The notes below the pieces were generated by a model. That model worked only from the letters and a program-made list of their open reading frames with translations, did no database searches and had not been told where the DNA came from. A stretch of DNA of 64,000 bases from Chryseobacterium capnotolerans (GTDB lineage: Bacteria > Bacteroidota > Bacteroidia > Flavobacteriales > Weeksellaceae). Within the stretch, counting starts at the first letter, position 1. Each line of letters opens with the position of its first letter. This document shows positions 46,779 to 55,047 of the stretch, piece by piece. A program made the translations under genes and the position numbers. Where the stretch lies: positions 67,001 to 131,000 of the forward strand of contig NZ_CP065589.1 in the NCBI RefSeq assembly GCF_021278965.1, given 5' to 3'.

Positions 46779-47576
46779 CTATATTGAATATCCTGCATCA
46801 GAAAAATAAGGTCTCCAGAAGTCCTTCTCCTTATTCCATCTGTGGCAGCCAAAAGGAAGTTTTCCTTTATTGATGTTCATTGCTTTCTCCTGTTTATTCT
46901 CAATTGAGAAGAAGCAGGCTTCTTTATAATTAGGTTTAGAAAAAATTATACCATTTCTTTCTGGCTCAATGCTGAAAAATACATCTTCAGCATAAAATTG
47001 GCCTGAATTTTTAGGATCCAGATAAATACTCACTACTTCCGGTATTGCTTCAAGAACCTTAATGAATTTTTCTCTATTTCTTAGAGATAAGCCTCCATTT
47101 CCTACATTATTGTAGAGTAGAGATTTATCTTTCTGCCACTTTCCGTTTCCTTTGAAATTGATCAACGATTTAATTCCGGAAATGGTTTTATCAAAAATTA
47201 ATTTAAAAAAAGGAATCTTTTCTGCACTTCGTATCCAGGGTGCTCCAATATAATCGTAGTCTTGCTGGCACCAGTATTTTAGTTCATCCTTAAATATAAA
47301 ACAGTCTGTTTGATAAATTAGTATATATTTTTCAGAAAATTTTTTATAAAACTCTGAACTCATCATGAGTTGATTATACCCATAGATTCCTTTAAAATAA
47401 TGATCATCAAAGCTGAGAAAAGAAGCCTTAAAGCTTTGATAAGCTTCAAGAGACAGGCTTTTAGGATGTATAAAAGTGATTTTATACTGTCCTAAAATAT
47501 GAAATACCTGATTGAGTGCAATCAAATCATCCCCCTCAGGTATTTCCCTATAGATTGGAATAATAATATCTACCAA
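46779..47576 (-). CDS. DUF5672 glycosyltransferase-like protein
   Basis: About 265 residues if translation begins at the TTG at 47576, giving MVDIIIPIYRE; a longer frame open to 47624 would overlap rocD by 46 bases and lacks homology. The DUF5672 features are FHILGQYKITFIHP near residue 30, then IYQTDCFIF and YDYIGAPWIR near residue 115, GNGGLSLRNREKF near residue 165 and AEDVFFS near residue 205. DUF5672 proteins are predicted GT-A enzymes. The TTG lies only two bases after the rocD stop, suggesting coupled translation with the aminotransferase gene upstream. The start is the least certain part of this call. Confidence 0.75.
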   Translation of the reverse strand: MVDIIIPIYREIPEGDDLIALNQVFHILGQYKITFIHPKSLSLEAYQSFKASFLSFDDHYFKGIYGYNQLMMSSEFYKKFSEKYILIYQTDCFIFKDELKYWCQQDYDYIGAPWIRSAEKIPFFKLIFDKTISGIKSLINFKGNGKWQKDKSLLYNNVGNGGLSLRNREKFIKVLEAIPEVVSIYLDPKNSGQFYAEDVFFSIEPERNGIIFSKPNYKEACFFSIENKQEKAMNINKGKLPFGCHRWNKEKDFWRPYFSDAGYSI

Positions 47577-47578
47577 TG

Positions 47579-48829
47579 TTATTTTGAATATTCTAATACC
47601 GTTTTTTCGATGATTTTTACACAATCAAGCAATTGCTCTTCTGTAATAACCAATGGTGGAGCAAGTCTGATGATATTACCATGAGTAGGTTTTGCCAATA
47701 ATCCGTTTTCTTTTAACTGCAGGCAAAGATTCCATGCTGTAGAGCTTTCAGGAGTATCATTGATCAGAATCGCATTTAAAAGTCCTTTTCCTCTTACTTT
47801 AGTAATCAGATCTGTTTTTTCTATCAGTTTATTGATCTCAGCTCTGAAAAGCTGACCAAGTTCTTCTGCTCTTTCAGATAATTTTTCATCAGCAACTACA
47901 TCTAATGCTGCTACCGCTACCGCACAGGCAATAGGGTTTCCTCCGAATGTAGATCCGTGTTGTCCTGGTTTAATCACATTCATGATTTCATCATTGGCCA
48001 ATACTGCAGATACTGGATACATTCCTCCTGAAAGTGCTTTTCCAAGAATTAAAATATCTGGTTGTACATTTTCATGATGGCAAGCGATCAGTCTTCCGGT
48101 TCTTGCAATACCTGTTTGTACTTCATCAGCAATAAAAAGAACATTATGCTTTTTACATAGTTCGGAAGCATTTTTAAGGAAGTTTTCATCCGGAACATAT
48201 ACTCCTGCTTCTCCCTGAATAGGCTCTACAAGGAATGCTGCAATGTTTCCTGCTTCTCTGCTTAATACTTCTTCCAATGCGGTAAGGTCATTGTAAGGAA
48301 TTTTGATAAATCCTGGGGTAAAAGGACCGTAATTTTGATTGGCATCCGGATCATTAGAGAAAGAAACAATTGTTGTTGTTCTTCCGTGAAAATTGTTTTC
48401 ACAAACGATGATCTTTGCTGCATTTTCAGAAATTCCTTTTACTTCATAGCTCCATTTTCTGGCTAATTTCACCGCAGTCTCTACGGCTTCAGCGCCAGAG
48501 TTCATAGGTAACACTTTATCAAACCCGAAAAGAGTGGTGATCTTCTGCTCGTATTCTCCTAATTTAGAGTTGTAGAATGCTCTTGAAGTTAAAGCCAGCT
48601 TCTTTGCCTGTTCTACCAAAGCAGCTACAATTGCAGGGTGTGAGTGTCCCTGGTTGACAGCAGAATATGCTGAAAGAAAATCATAATACCTTTTGCCCTC
48701 TACATCCCAAACGAAAACACCTTCGCCGCGGTCCAGAACTACTGGAAGAGGGTGATAGTTATGCGCTCCATGTTTGTCTTCAAGGTCAATAAAGTACTGT
48801 GAGTTTTTTGTTGTTTCTGCTGTTGACAT
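47579..48829 (-). CDS. rocD: Ornithine--oxo-acid transaminase
   Basis: A protein of 416 residues from the ATG at 48829. RocD converts ornithine and 2-oxoglutarate to glutamate semialdehyde and glutamate. Signatures: [20 protein letters not shown] at the N terminus, [16 protein letters not shown] near residue 107 (phosphate pocket), [15 protein letters not shown] near residue 225 and [15 protein letters not shown] near residue 255 with the PLP lysine. An in-frame TTG at 48847 falls inside the candidate -7 element and is not used. The gene leads an apparent operon with three surface-glycan genes, unusual company for an arginine/proline catabolism enzyme. Confidence 0.95.
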   Translation of the reverse strand: MSTAETTKNSQYFIDLEDKHGAHNYHPLPVVLDRGEGVFVWDVEGKRYYDFLSAYSAVNQGHSHPAIVAALVEQAKKLALTSRAFYNSKLGEYEQKITTLFGFDKVLPMNSGAEAVETAVKLARKWSYEVKGISENAAKIIVCENNFHGRTTTIVSFSNDPDANQNYGPFTPGFIKIPYNDLTALEEVLSREAGNIAAFLVEPIQGEAGVYVPDENFLKNASELCKKHNVLFIADEVQTGIARTGRLIACHHENVQPDILILGKALSGGMYPVSAVLANDEIMNVIKPGQHGSTFGGNPIACAVAVAALDVVADEKLSERAEELGQLFRAEINKLIEKTDLITKVRGKGLLNAILINDTPESSTAWNLCLQLKENGLLAKPTHGNIIRLAPPLVITEEQLLDCVKIIEKTVLEYSK

Positions 48830-48844
48830 ATTGTTGGTTTTCGA

Positions 48845-48852
48845 CAAATTTA
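48845..48852 (-). promoter_or_regulatory. Candidate -7 element of rocD
   Basis: TAAATTTG on the minus strand, 15 bp before the ATG at 48829. A TTG occurs at 48877-48879, 24 bp upstream of it, slightly beyond the usual spacing. Confidence 0.45.
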
Positions 48853-49013
48853 CGCAATATTAATGATATGAATAAACAAAAGTAGAATAGGGTAGAATGA
48901 GGCTGTTAAAGTATATTTTGAGGGTAAAAGACCCCGTAACGAAAATATTTTCTTAGCAGATAAATTGTTGCAGGTATTCTATCTTTAGCAGTTATGAAAT
49001 TATGCGGGGAAGT

Positions 49014-49474
49014 TTATTCTATATTTTTATGGTGTAAGATATTTTCTTGCATATTGAATCGTGGTTCCAACAGGATTATAAAGCTTGCATCAGAATACCA
49101 AACGATATTGATGGAATTTTGGATCCAGATTTACGATGTTGATTTCCTTAGCAATTTTCAAAGATTTTTCTTCACAGAATCAGTTTGGATATTGCAAAGA
49201 TCTTTACTGTAGAGATATAAAGTATAAGTAATGGTATCTTTATCTTTGATTTCTCTTTCGTATTTTGGATATCATTCCAGCTCTTCAATATGATAGTCTC
49301 TTTTGATTTTTTCAAATACTTTTCCTCACCCTTATTTTCAATTCTTTTGGATGAACTGAAATAGGTAAGCATGAAAACAGCAATAAAACTTGCAGGAAAA
49401 TAGAGGAGAATTGTACCTGCTATTCCTATGAGTATCCATTTTAATGTTTTGTTTATGTTTTTGTGCAGTTTCAT
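49014..49474 (-). pseudogene. Decayed gene for a small membrane protein
   Basis: An intact frame of 100 residues from 49474 has a membrane segment (WILIGIAGTILLYFPASFIAVF split at residues 13-34) but after EEKY the coding pattern continues in another frame: FEKIKRDYHIEELE, a TGA at 49272-49274, then YPKYEREIKDKDTITYTLYL. It moves again after DSVKK at the A5 run (T run at 49165-49169) to SLKIAKEINIVNLDPKFHQYR and once more near 49100-49102 to WYSDASFIILLEPRF, ending at 49014. Three one-base indels and one nonsense codon restore about 153 residues. The lesions are of different kinds, and this argues for real decay and not a single error. Family unknown. A short plus-strand ORF here is not credible. 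Confidence 0.6.
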
Positions 49475-49497
49475 AAGATTTTATTCATGAAGCTCCT

Positions 49498-50049
49498 TTA
49501 TAAATAGTAAGCAAAAAACTCTCTGAAAACAGAATAAAAATCTCTTAATTCAAAATATTCAGGGCTGGAGCTTTCAATATTTTTAAAATGATGTTCCCTG
49601 AATAATTTTTTGATTCGGGTCTGATGATAAAACTGCGAAACTGAAATAATACGGTTATACTTGAGGCTATCAGCAATTTTTATGGCATTGATAATGGTTT
49701 TCTCAGTGTTATTTCCAAAGTTATCCACGAGAATATAGTGAGCAGGAATTTTATTTTTTATCAGATATTTCTTCATCTCTGTACCCTCCCAATAGCTTTC
49801 TTTCCCTAAGCCGCCACTGACCATGATTTCTTTAATTTGTTTTTTCTGATAGAGTTCAATGCTTTTATCCAATCTTGCTTTTAATCGTGGAGAAAGAGTG
49901 CCGTCTTCGTTTACTTTATTCCCGAAAACCACGGCAAGCTCTGCTTTTTGCTTACAATTTGTAAGGCCATCATAAGTGATGTACAATGAATGAATAGTAA
50001 GCCAGGAAAGCCCTGCAATGAACATGTATTTGAGGATAATCTTCAGCAT
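49498..50049 (-). CDS. DUF218 (YdcF/SanA/ElyC-like) membrane-anchored protein
   Basis: A protein of 183 residues. An N-terminal membrane segment (residues about 4-24) is followed by the DUF218 domain: AVVFGNKVNEDGTLSPRLKAR near residue 40, MVSGGLGKESYWEGTEM near residue 75, the NNTEKTIINA motif near residue 108 and VSQFYHQTRIKKLF near residue 136. In E. coli, SanA and ElyC of this family affect envelope permeability and peptidoglycan precursor turnover. The enzymatic reaction remains unknown. It lies 23 bp upstream of the decayed membrane-protein gene. Confidence 0.85.
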   Translation of the reverse strand: MLKIILKYMFIAGLSWLTIHSLYITYDGLTNCKQKAELAVVFGNKVNEDGTLSPRLKARLDKSIELYQKKQIKEIMVSGGLGKESYWEGTEMKKYLIKNKIPAHYILVDNFGNNTEKTIINAIKIADSLKYNRIISVSQFYHQTRIKKLFREHHFKNIESSSPEYFELRDFYSVFREFFAYYL

Positions 50050-50109
50050 ATTATTTATTTTATATCAGGGAACCTTTTTTGCATTTATTTGGTCCAAAAT
50101 CTATTGCTT

Positions 50110-51231
50110 TTAGTACGAAATGTCAAATACTTTTTCCATTTGCTTTTCATTGGTGGAGCTAGGAGTTGCTTTTAATAAAGTGTTACGAAGCCAAACTGCC
50201 AGGCTGTTTTCATAATGAGAAACTTTACCAATTGTTGAACTCGTGTTGACAATGTAATGCGCTTTTTTCATACGCATTTCTTCATATTGTTTGAAAGTTT
50301 CTTCCACACTTTTTCCTTCACTAAAAAGCTTTCCGAGCACATACGCATCTTCAATTGCCTGGCAAGCCCCTTGTCCCATATTAGGAGTCGTTGCATGTGC
50401 TGCATCACCAATCAAACAAACGCGATCTTTTTGCCATTGAGAAATTGGCTCCAAATCGATAATGTCATTGATAAATATCTTTTCTTTTGGGGTTTCGGAA
50501 ATTATTCTGGAAACGTCTAAGTTAAATTCGCTAAAAAGTTCTGCAAGCTGGGTAGGATATTTAACCAAGTTATCGTTAACCACAGCATACCAGTAGAGCT
50601 GTTGCTCATTAATTCTGACAAAACCGAAGCGTTTACCTTTTCCCCATGCCTCATAGGCTTGATGGCTGTATTTTTTTGTCCAATCGAGTTCGCTAACGCC
50701 ACGCCAGCATTTTTGATTGGCAGATCTTTGTTTTCCTATGTTTAAAATTTGCTGTCGCACTACTGATTTAATGCCATCAGCTCCAATAACAGCGTCTGCA
50801 ATAGCAGTAGTTCCGTCTTCAAAAGTTAATAGATAGCTGCTTCCTTGTTCAATTTTAGATAAACGTTTGGAGAGTCTAATGTTGTCAAAACCAATTTCTT
50901 TAGCTAAAATCATCTGTAGGTCGCCCCTATGTATAGCAATATTGTGTACCCCATATTTACGTTCAAATTTTTTCAGTGGTACATCCGATAAGGTTCTGAG
51001 CTGTGGATCAGTAATTTTAATAGTCGAAATTTTGTGCCCGGCTTCTTCGATTTTGTGACGAATACCAAGCTTTTCAAAAATTTGCATTGCATTATTGGCC
51101 ATGATAATTCCGGCACCTACAGGTTTTATTTCGGAGGCACTTTCATAAATGGTAATATCCAGATTATTTTTTTGTAAAGCTAGAGCCGTTGCTAAACCGC
51201 CAATTCCGCCACCGATAATTGCTATTTTCAT
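50110..51231 (-). CDS. FAD-dependent aromatic monooxygenase-like protein
   Basis: A protein of 373 residues. Group A flavoprotein hydroxylase motifs: the dinucleotide-binding IIGGGIGGLATALAL at residues 4-18, the DG motif VIGADGIKSVVR near residue 148 and the GD motif CLIGDAAHATTPNMGQGACQ near residue 276. This class covers salicylate hydroxylase, zeaxanthin epoxidase-like and TetX-like enzymes. The sequence does not show TetX-specific features that I can recognise, so a role in antibiotic inactivation should not be assumed. A Crp/Fnr regulator gene begins upstream on the same strand, with 77 bp between them, and may control it. Confidence 0.87.
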   Translation of the reverse strand: MKIAIIGGGIGGLATALALQKNNLDITIYESASEIKPVGAGIIMANNAMQIFEKLGIRHKIEEAGHKISTIKITDPQLRTLSDVPLKKFERKYGVHNIAIHRGDLQMILAKEIGFDNIRLSKRLSKIEQGSSYLLTFEDGTTAIADAVIGADGIKSVVRQQILNIGKQRSANQKCWRGVSELDWTKKYSHQAYEAWGKGKRFGFVRINEQQLYWYAVVNDNLVKYPTQLAELFSEFNLDVSRIISETPKEKIFINDIIDLEPISQWQKDRVCLIGDAAHATTPNMGQGACQAIEDAYVLGKLFSEGKSVEETFKQYEEMRMKKAHYIVNTSSTIGKVSHYENSLAVWLRNTLLKATPSSTNEKQMEKVFDISY

Positions 51232-51308
51232 TGTTGATTACATTTATATTGTGAGACAAAATTAAAGGTCAGAAAGGCCAAAAACGTTCACTTAAGGTAA
51301 TTTATGAA

Positions 51309-51881
51309 TTAGTAAATTCTTTTTCGTATTCTGCTTAGCGACTGTGGTGTAATTCCTAAATAAGACGAAATATATTTCTGCGGAATTTTGTTCAGGATTT
51401 CAGGCGACTTTTTCAGGAGATTGATATAACGCTCTTCCGGGGTGTAAAAAAATAGCTCATCTAGCCTTTGCTTTGCATCTAAAAATGCTAAATCAGAGAT
51501 ATGTTTTGCTAATCCCAGCCAGAAAGTATCCCTCTGCACCAAAGCCTCAATATCTTTTTTGTCAAAATATAAAACTTCTGTTTTTAGAAGAGTTTGGATA
51601 ACTGCCATTGATTTTTTCCCAGTAATATAACTTGCATAATCACCAATAACATCATTGTTTACTTGCAAAAGATAGCTGATATCTTCTCCTTTTTCATTGA
51701 TGTAATAAATTCGGACAGCGCCATTCAAAATGAATCCTAAACGGTCAAAAACTCCATTTTTAGGTTCTATCATTTTGTTTTTATCATAGTTTATGATGTA
51801 GCCAATTTCCAGAAATTCCTCCGCACGTTCCATAGAAATTTGAAGAGTCTCTGCTAATTTCTCTTGTATTGCTGGTTCCAT
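51309..51881 (-). CDS. Crp/Fnr-family transcriptional regulator
   Basis: A protein of 190 residues. Residues about 40-110 make the cyclic nucleotide-binding-like beta roll (RLGFILNGAVRIYYINEKGEDISY), and the C-terminal PQKYISSYLGITPQSLSRIRKRI forms a helix-turn-helix of the Crp type. The glycine/glutamate/arginine pattern of true cAMP-binding sites is not conserved, so the effector is unknown. Length is slightly short, typical for Bacteroidota single-gene members. It is transcribed toward the FAD monooxygenase gene and is the obvious candidate regulator for it. Confidence 0.85.
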   Translation of the reverse strand: MEPAIQEKLAETLQISMERAEEFLEIGYIINYDKNKMIEPKNGVFDRLGFILNGAVRIYYINEKGEDISYLLQVNNDVIGDYASYITGKKSMAVIQTLLKTEVLYFDKKDIEALVQRDTFWLGLAKHISDLAFLDAKQRLDELFFYTPEERYINLLKKSPEILNKIPQKYISSYLGITPQSLSRIRKRIY

Positions 51882-52049
51882 TGCTTTTATGTTAATTTTG
51901 TTTATACTACAACAAGTTCTATCTTTTGTAAGTACAAAAATAACTTATCTTATTTTCAAAAATAAAATTACTTTGGCTTTTTATGAAGGGGGAATATTCT
52001 CTATGTTGGCATATTAGAACGATATAAAAATTGATAGATGTTTGTAACT

Positions 52050-52077
52050 AAAAAAGGCGTCTTTAGACGCCTTTTTT
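52050..52077 (-). terminator. Intrinsic terminator of accB-accC
   Basis: A 12-bp stem (52051-52062 with 52065-52076), very short loop, U run on the minus-strand side. Confidence 0.85.
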
Positions 52078-52094
52078 ATATGAATGATATTTTT

Positions 52095-53450
52095 TTAATG
52101 ATTATCATATTTTCTATCCATTACAAAATCCTCCATGAATTTTGTAGTATAGTTTCCTGCAAGATAATCTTCATTATCCATAAGCTGTCTGTGGAAAGGA
52201 ATAGTTGTTTTTACTCCTTCAATATAGAATTCTTCAAGAGCACGTCTCATCTTTGCAATTGCTTCTTCACGGGTTTGAGCCGTAGTAATAAGCTTAGCAA
52301 TCATAGAGTCGTAGTTAGAAGGGATTGTATATCCGGAATATACGTGAGTATCTACTCTGATTCCGTGTCCGCCAGGAATATTTAATCCTGTGATTTTTCC
52401 TGGAGACGGTCTGAAGTCTGCGTAAGGATCTTCAGCGTTAATTCTACATTCGATAGAATGCAATTTAGGATAATAGTTGATTCCTGAAATAGGAGTTCCT
52501 GCAGCCAAAAGAATTTGTTCTCTGATTAGGTCATAATCAATTACCTGTTCAGTAATAGGGTGCTCTACCTGGATTCTTGTATTCATTTCCATGAAATAGA
52601 AATTTCTGTGTTTGTCTACAAGGAATTCAATAGTTCCCACTCCTTCATATCCGATGAATTCTGCAGCCTTTACAGCAGCATCACCCATTTTCTCACGAAG
52701 TTCGTCCGTCATAAACGGAGAAGGTGTTTCTTCCGTTAATTTCTGATTTCTTCTCTGTACAGAACAGTCTCTTTCAGAAAGGTGGCAAGCTTTACCGAAT
52801 TGGTCACCTGCAACCTGAATTTCAATGTGTCTAGGCTCTTCAATCAGTTTTTCCATATACATACCTCCGTTTCCAAAGGCAGCTACAGCTTCCTGAATTG
52901 CAGACTCCCAGTGATCTTTAAGGTCTTCAGCTTTCCAAACTGCTCTCATCCCTTTTCCACCACCACCGGCAGTAGCTTTGATCATTACGGGATATCCTGT
53001 TTCTTCAGCAACTTTTACAGCGTGCTCATAAGATTCAATCAATCCGTCAGAACCTGGTACGCAAGGTACTCCAGCCGCTTTCATGGTAGCCTTAGCGTTA
53101 GCTTTGTCTCCCATTTTTTCAATTTGCTCAGGAGAAGCTCCAATGAACTTGATTCCGTTTTTCTCGCAAATTCTTGAAAAGTTAGCATTTTCAGATAAGA
53201 ATCCGTAACCTGGGTGAATAGCATCTGCATTGGTAATTTCTGCAGCAGCAATAATGTTAGGGATTTTAAGATATGAGTCTTTACTCATTGCTGGACCAAT
53301 ACAAACCGCTTCATCAGCAAATCTTACGTGAAGACTGTCTTTATCAGCAGTAGAATATACAGCTACAGTTTTGATCCCCATTTCTTTACAAGTACGTAAA
53401 ATACGCATTGCAATTTCGCCACGATTGGCTATTAATATTTTTTTGAACAT
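52095..53450 (-). CDS. accC: Biotin carboxylase subunit of acetyl-CoA carboxylase
   Basis: A protein of 451 residues from the ATG at 53450 ([18 protein letters not shown]); an ATG three codons upstream is possible. AccC carboxylates biotin on AccB using ATP and bicarbonate. The ATP-grasp signature [14 protein letters not shown] is near residue 160, the [12 protein letters not shown] segment near 210, and the [13 protein letters not shown] active-site region near 289. It follows accB after 98 bp containing short repeats, in the usual accB-accC order. Confidence 0.97.
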   Translation of the reverse strand: MFKKILIANRGEIAMRILRTCKEMGIKTVAVYSTADKDSLHVRFADEAVCIGPAMSKDSYLKIPNIIAAAEITNADAIHPGYGFLSENANFSRICEKNGIKFIGASPEQIEKMGDKANAKATMKAAGVPCVPGSDGLIESYEHAVKVAEETGYPVMIKATAGGGGKGMRAVWKAEDLKDHWESAIQEAVAAFGNGGMYMEKLIEEPRHIEIQVAGDQFGKACHLSERDCSVQRRNQKLTEETPSPFMTDELREKMGDAAVKAAEFIGYEGVGTIEFLVDKHRNFYFMEMNTRIQVEHPITEQVIDYDLIREQILLAAGTPISGINYYPKLHSIECRINAEDPYADFRPSPGKITGLNIPGGHGIRVDTHVYSGYTIPSNYDSMIAKLITTAQTREEAIAKMRRALEEFYIEGVKTTIPFHRQLMDNEDYLAGNYTTKFMEDFVMDRKYDNH

Positions 53451-53459
53451 CTTCTTCAA

Positions 53460-53540
53460 TTTGAAAATTAGATAATTTGAAAATTAGATAATGTTATTTT
53501 AATGTAGAATTTAATCTAACATCTAATGTCTAACATCTAA
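53460..53540. repeat. Short tandem and inverted word repeats between accB and accC
   Basis: A 16-bp unit (TTTGAAAATTAGATAA) occurs twice in tandem at 53460-53491, and TCTAACATCTAA occurs at 53515-53526 and again at 53529-53540. ATTAGAT on the left is complementary to ATCTAAT on the right, so a loose stem is possible. Confidence 0.65.
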
Positions 53541-53548
53541 CCCCTAAA

Positions 53549-54034
53549 TTAAGATGGATCTACTAAGAATAATGGTTGGTCGTATTCTACAGGTGTAGCA
53601 TCGTCAACTAAGATTTTAACGATTTTTCCGCTAACCTCAGATTCAATCTGGTTGAATAATTTCATTGCTTCAATAACACAAACTACTTTACCAACAGAAA
53701 CATCGTCACCTACATTTGCAAATACGTCTTTATCCGGAGATGGCTTTCTGTAGAAAGTACCGATCATTGGAGACTTGATCGTAATATATTTACTGTCATC
53801 AGATGCAGCCTCAGTTTTTTCAGCAGCAGGAGCCGCAGCAGGAGTTGCAACAGGTGCTGGAGAAGCTACCGCTTGCGGAGCAGTGTGGTATACTGCTGGT
53901 TGTGCATAAACAGCTTCGCTTCCAGCTAATGGAGTTTTAATAGTGATTTCGAAATCTTTAGTCTTGTACTTCACTTCTGAAACTTCAGCCTTAGATACAA
54001 ACTTAATAAGATTCTGTATGTCTTTAATGTCCAT
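53549..54034 (-). CDS. accB: Biotin carboxyl carrier protein of acetyl-CoA carboxylase
   Basis: A protein of 161 residues from the ATG at 54034 (MDIKDIQNLIKF); an open frame to 54100 would run through the promoter and is not used. A Pro/Ala-rich linker (residues about 55-85) connects the N-terminal region to the biotinyl domain, with the biotinylated lysine in VIEAMKLFNQIES and the ITIKSPMIGTFY start of the domain. It carries the carboxyl group between AccC and AccA-AccD. In some Bacteroidota fabH lies between rpmF and accB; here only about 130 bp separate them. Confidence 0.96.
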   Translation of the reverse strand: MDIKDIQNLIKFVSKAEVSEVKYKTKDFEITIKTPLAGSEAVYAQPAVYHTAPQAVASPAPVATPAAAPAAEKTEAASDDSKYITIKSPMIGTFYRKPSPDKDVFANVGDDVSVGKVVCVIEAMKLFNQIESEVSGKIVKILVDDATPVEYDQPLFLVDPS

Positions 54035-54057
54035 AAATTTGATATTTGATTTTGGCT

Positions 54058-54086
54058 CAAAGATACCAAAAAAACGTAAAAAACAA
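54058..54086 (-). promoter_or_regulatory. Promoter of accB-accC
   Basis: On the minus strand TTG (54084-54086), an 18-bp spacer and TATCTTTG (54058-54065), 24 bp before the accB ATG. The TTG lies in the U-rich tail of the rpmF terminator. Confidence 0.7.
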
Positions 54087-54089
54087 CAA

Positions 54090-54126
54090 AAAACCGCCAA
54101 ATTTTATCAAAATTGGGCGGTTTTTG
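54090..54126 (-). terminator. Intrinsic terminator of rpmF
   Basis: A GC-rich AACCGCC/GGCGGTT stem with inner A/T pairs and one bulge, followed on the minus strand by a long U-rich tract that overlaps the accB promoter. Confidence 0.68.
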
Positions 54127-54161
54127 TATTAAAATGAGGCTTTTTCAGTGAAAAGCGACTC

Positions 54162-54365
54162 TTAGTTTTCTTCAGTAGCAGCTACTTCTTTTTCCAATAC
54201 TACTTTACCTCTGTAGTAAAGTTTTCCTTCATGCCAGTGAGCTCTGTGGTATAGGTGAAGCTCTCCTGTTGTTGCATCTTTAGCTAATTGAGGAACTACA
54301 GCTTTGTAGTGAGTTCTTCTCTTATCTCTTCTTGTCGACGACTGTCTTCTCTTTGGATGTGCCAT
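54162..54365 (-). CDS. rpmF: Ribosomal protein bL32
   Basis: A protein of 67 residues. The N terminus [20 protein letters not shown] is the bL32 signature; the middle [19 protein letters not shown] is the Bacteroidota form, in which the zinc-binding cysteines are replaced by non-cysteine residues. It follows the DUF177 gene (67-bp gap), the common DUF177-rpmF pair, and ends in a terminator before accB. Confidence 0.96.
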   Translation of the reverse strand: MAHPKRRQSSTRRDKRRTHYKAVVPQLAKDATTGELHLYHRAHWHEGKLYYRGKVVLEKEVAATEEN

Positions 54366-54432
54366 TTTCTAATAACTTTTTTAATTGATGAGCGATGAGA
54401 TTCATCATCTCATCATATTTAAATTATTCTAT

Positions 54433-54963
54433 TTAATTATTGTCTCTTAATTTTCTTAAAGCATCCCATCTTGGGTCACTTTCATGTTCTTCCTCTTCAA
54501 TTTCCTCAATATCTTTCGGACTGAACTGATCTAGGATTTTGATATCTTCATCACTTACATTCGGTGAAATCTTTTTCATCGGGATAGAAAGCATTACATT
54601 TTCGTAGATCAAATGCGCTACATTGAAAGCATGCTCTGCGGTAGGAATGGTAATGACATCTTCATTGCTGTCATCATATTCTTCCCCGAAATTCACCAGA
54701 ATCTTGATTTCATTCTCAATAGGATAGTCGAAATCTTCATTTGTAATATCACAAACTAGCTCAACTAAACCTTTTATTTTAATCTCAAACTCCAGAAAAG
54801 TTGTGTGTTTGTCTAAAAAGACATTCACTTCTATTCTTGGATTTGTAAATTCCTGCTCAGTGTCAAATAATTGAAAGAACGTTTTATCTATCTCAAACTT
54901 GAACTCGTGTTTTCCGTTTTTAAGTCCGGAAAAGCTTACGTCATAGTTTCTTAACTTGTCCAT
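54433..54963 (-). CDS. DUF177 (YceD-like) protein
   Basis: A protein of 176 residues from the ATG at 54963 (MDKLRNYD). The upstream in-frame ATG at 54978 overlaps the -7 element and is rejected. Members of this family (YceD) lie next to rpmF in most bacteria and have been linked to 23S rRNA processing or assembly; the function in Bacteroidota is not established. The conserved LVELVCDITNEDFDYPIE region near residue 66 and an acidic NFGEEYDDSN segment are visible. It forms an operon with rpmF downstream. Confidence 0.88.
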   Translation of the reverse strand: MDKLRNYDVSFSGLKNGKHEFKFEIDKTFFQLFDTEQEFTNPRIEVNVFLDKHTTFLEFEIKIKGLVELVCDITNEDFDYPIENEIKILVNFGEEYDDSNEDVITIPTAEHAFNVAHLIYENVMLSIPMKKISPNVSDEDIKILDQFSPKDIEEIEEEEHESDPRWDALRKLRDNN

Positions 54964-54975
54964 AAAATGAGTGTG

Positions 54976-55006
54976 CAAAAATATGCATTTTTTTTATAAT
55001 AACAAA
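54976..55006 (-). promoter_or_regulatory. Promoter of the DUF177-rpmF operon
   Basis: On the minus strand TTTG (55003-55006), then 19 bp, then TATTTTTG (54976-54983). Excellent match to the Bacteroidota promoter; it fixes the DUF177 start at 54963 rather than 54978. Confidence 0.72.
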
Positions 55007-55047
55007 TAAAATCTAAAACAAATTAATTTAAAATTTGTTTTAACGGT

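Noticed and set aside
48994..49212. Plus-strand ORF of 72 codons upstream of rocD
   Set aside because: It overlaps the decayed minus-strand gene, has no promoter or recognisable domain and its composition looks like an antisense shadow.
50110..51231. Assignment as a TetX tetracycline-inactivating enzyme
   Set aside because: Only general flavoprotein hydroxylase motifs are visible; no TetX-specific residues could be verified.
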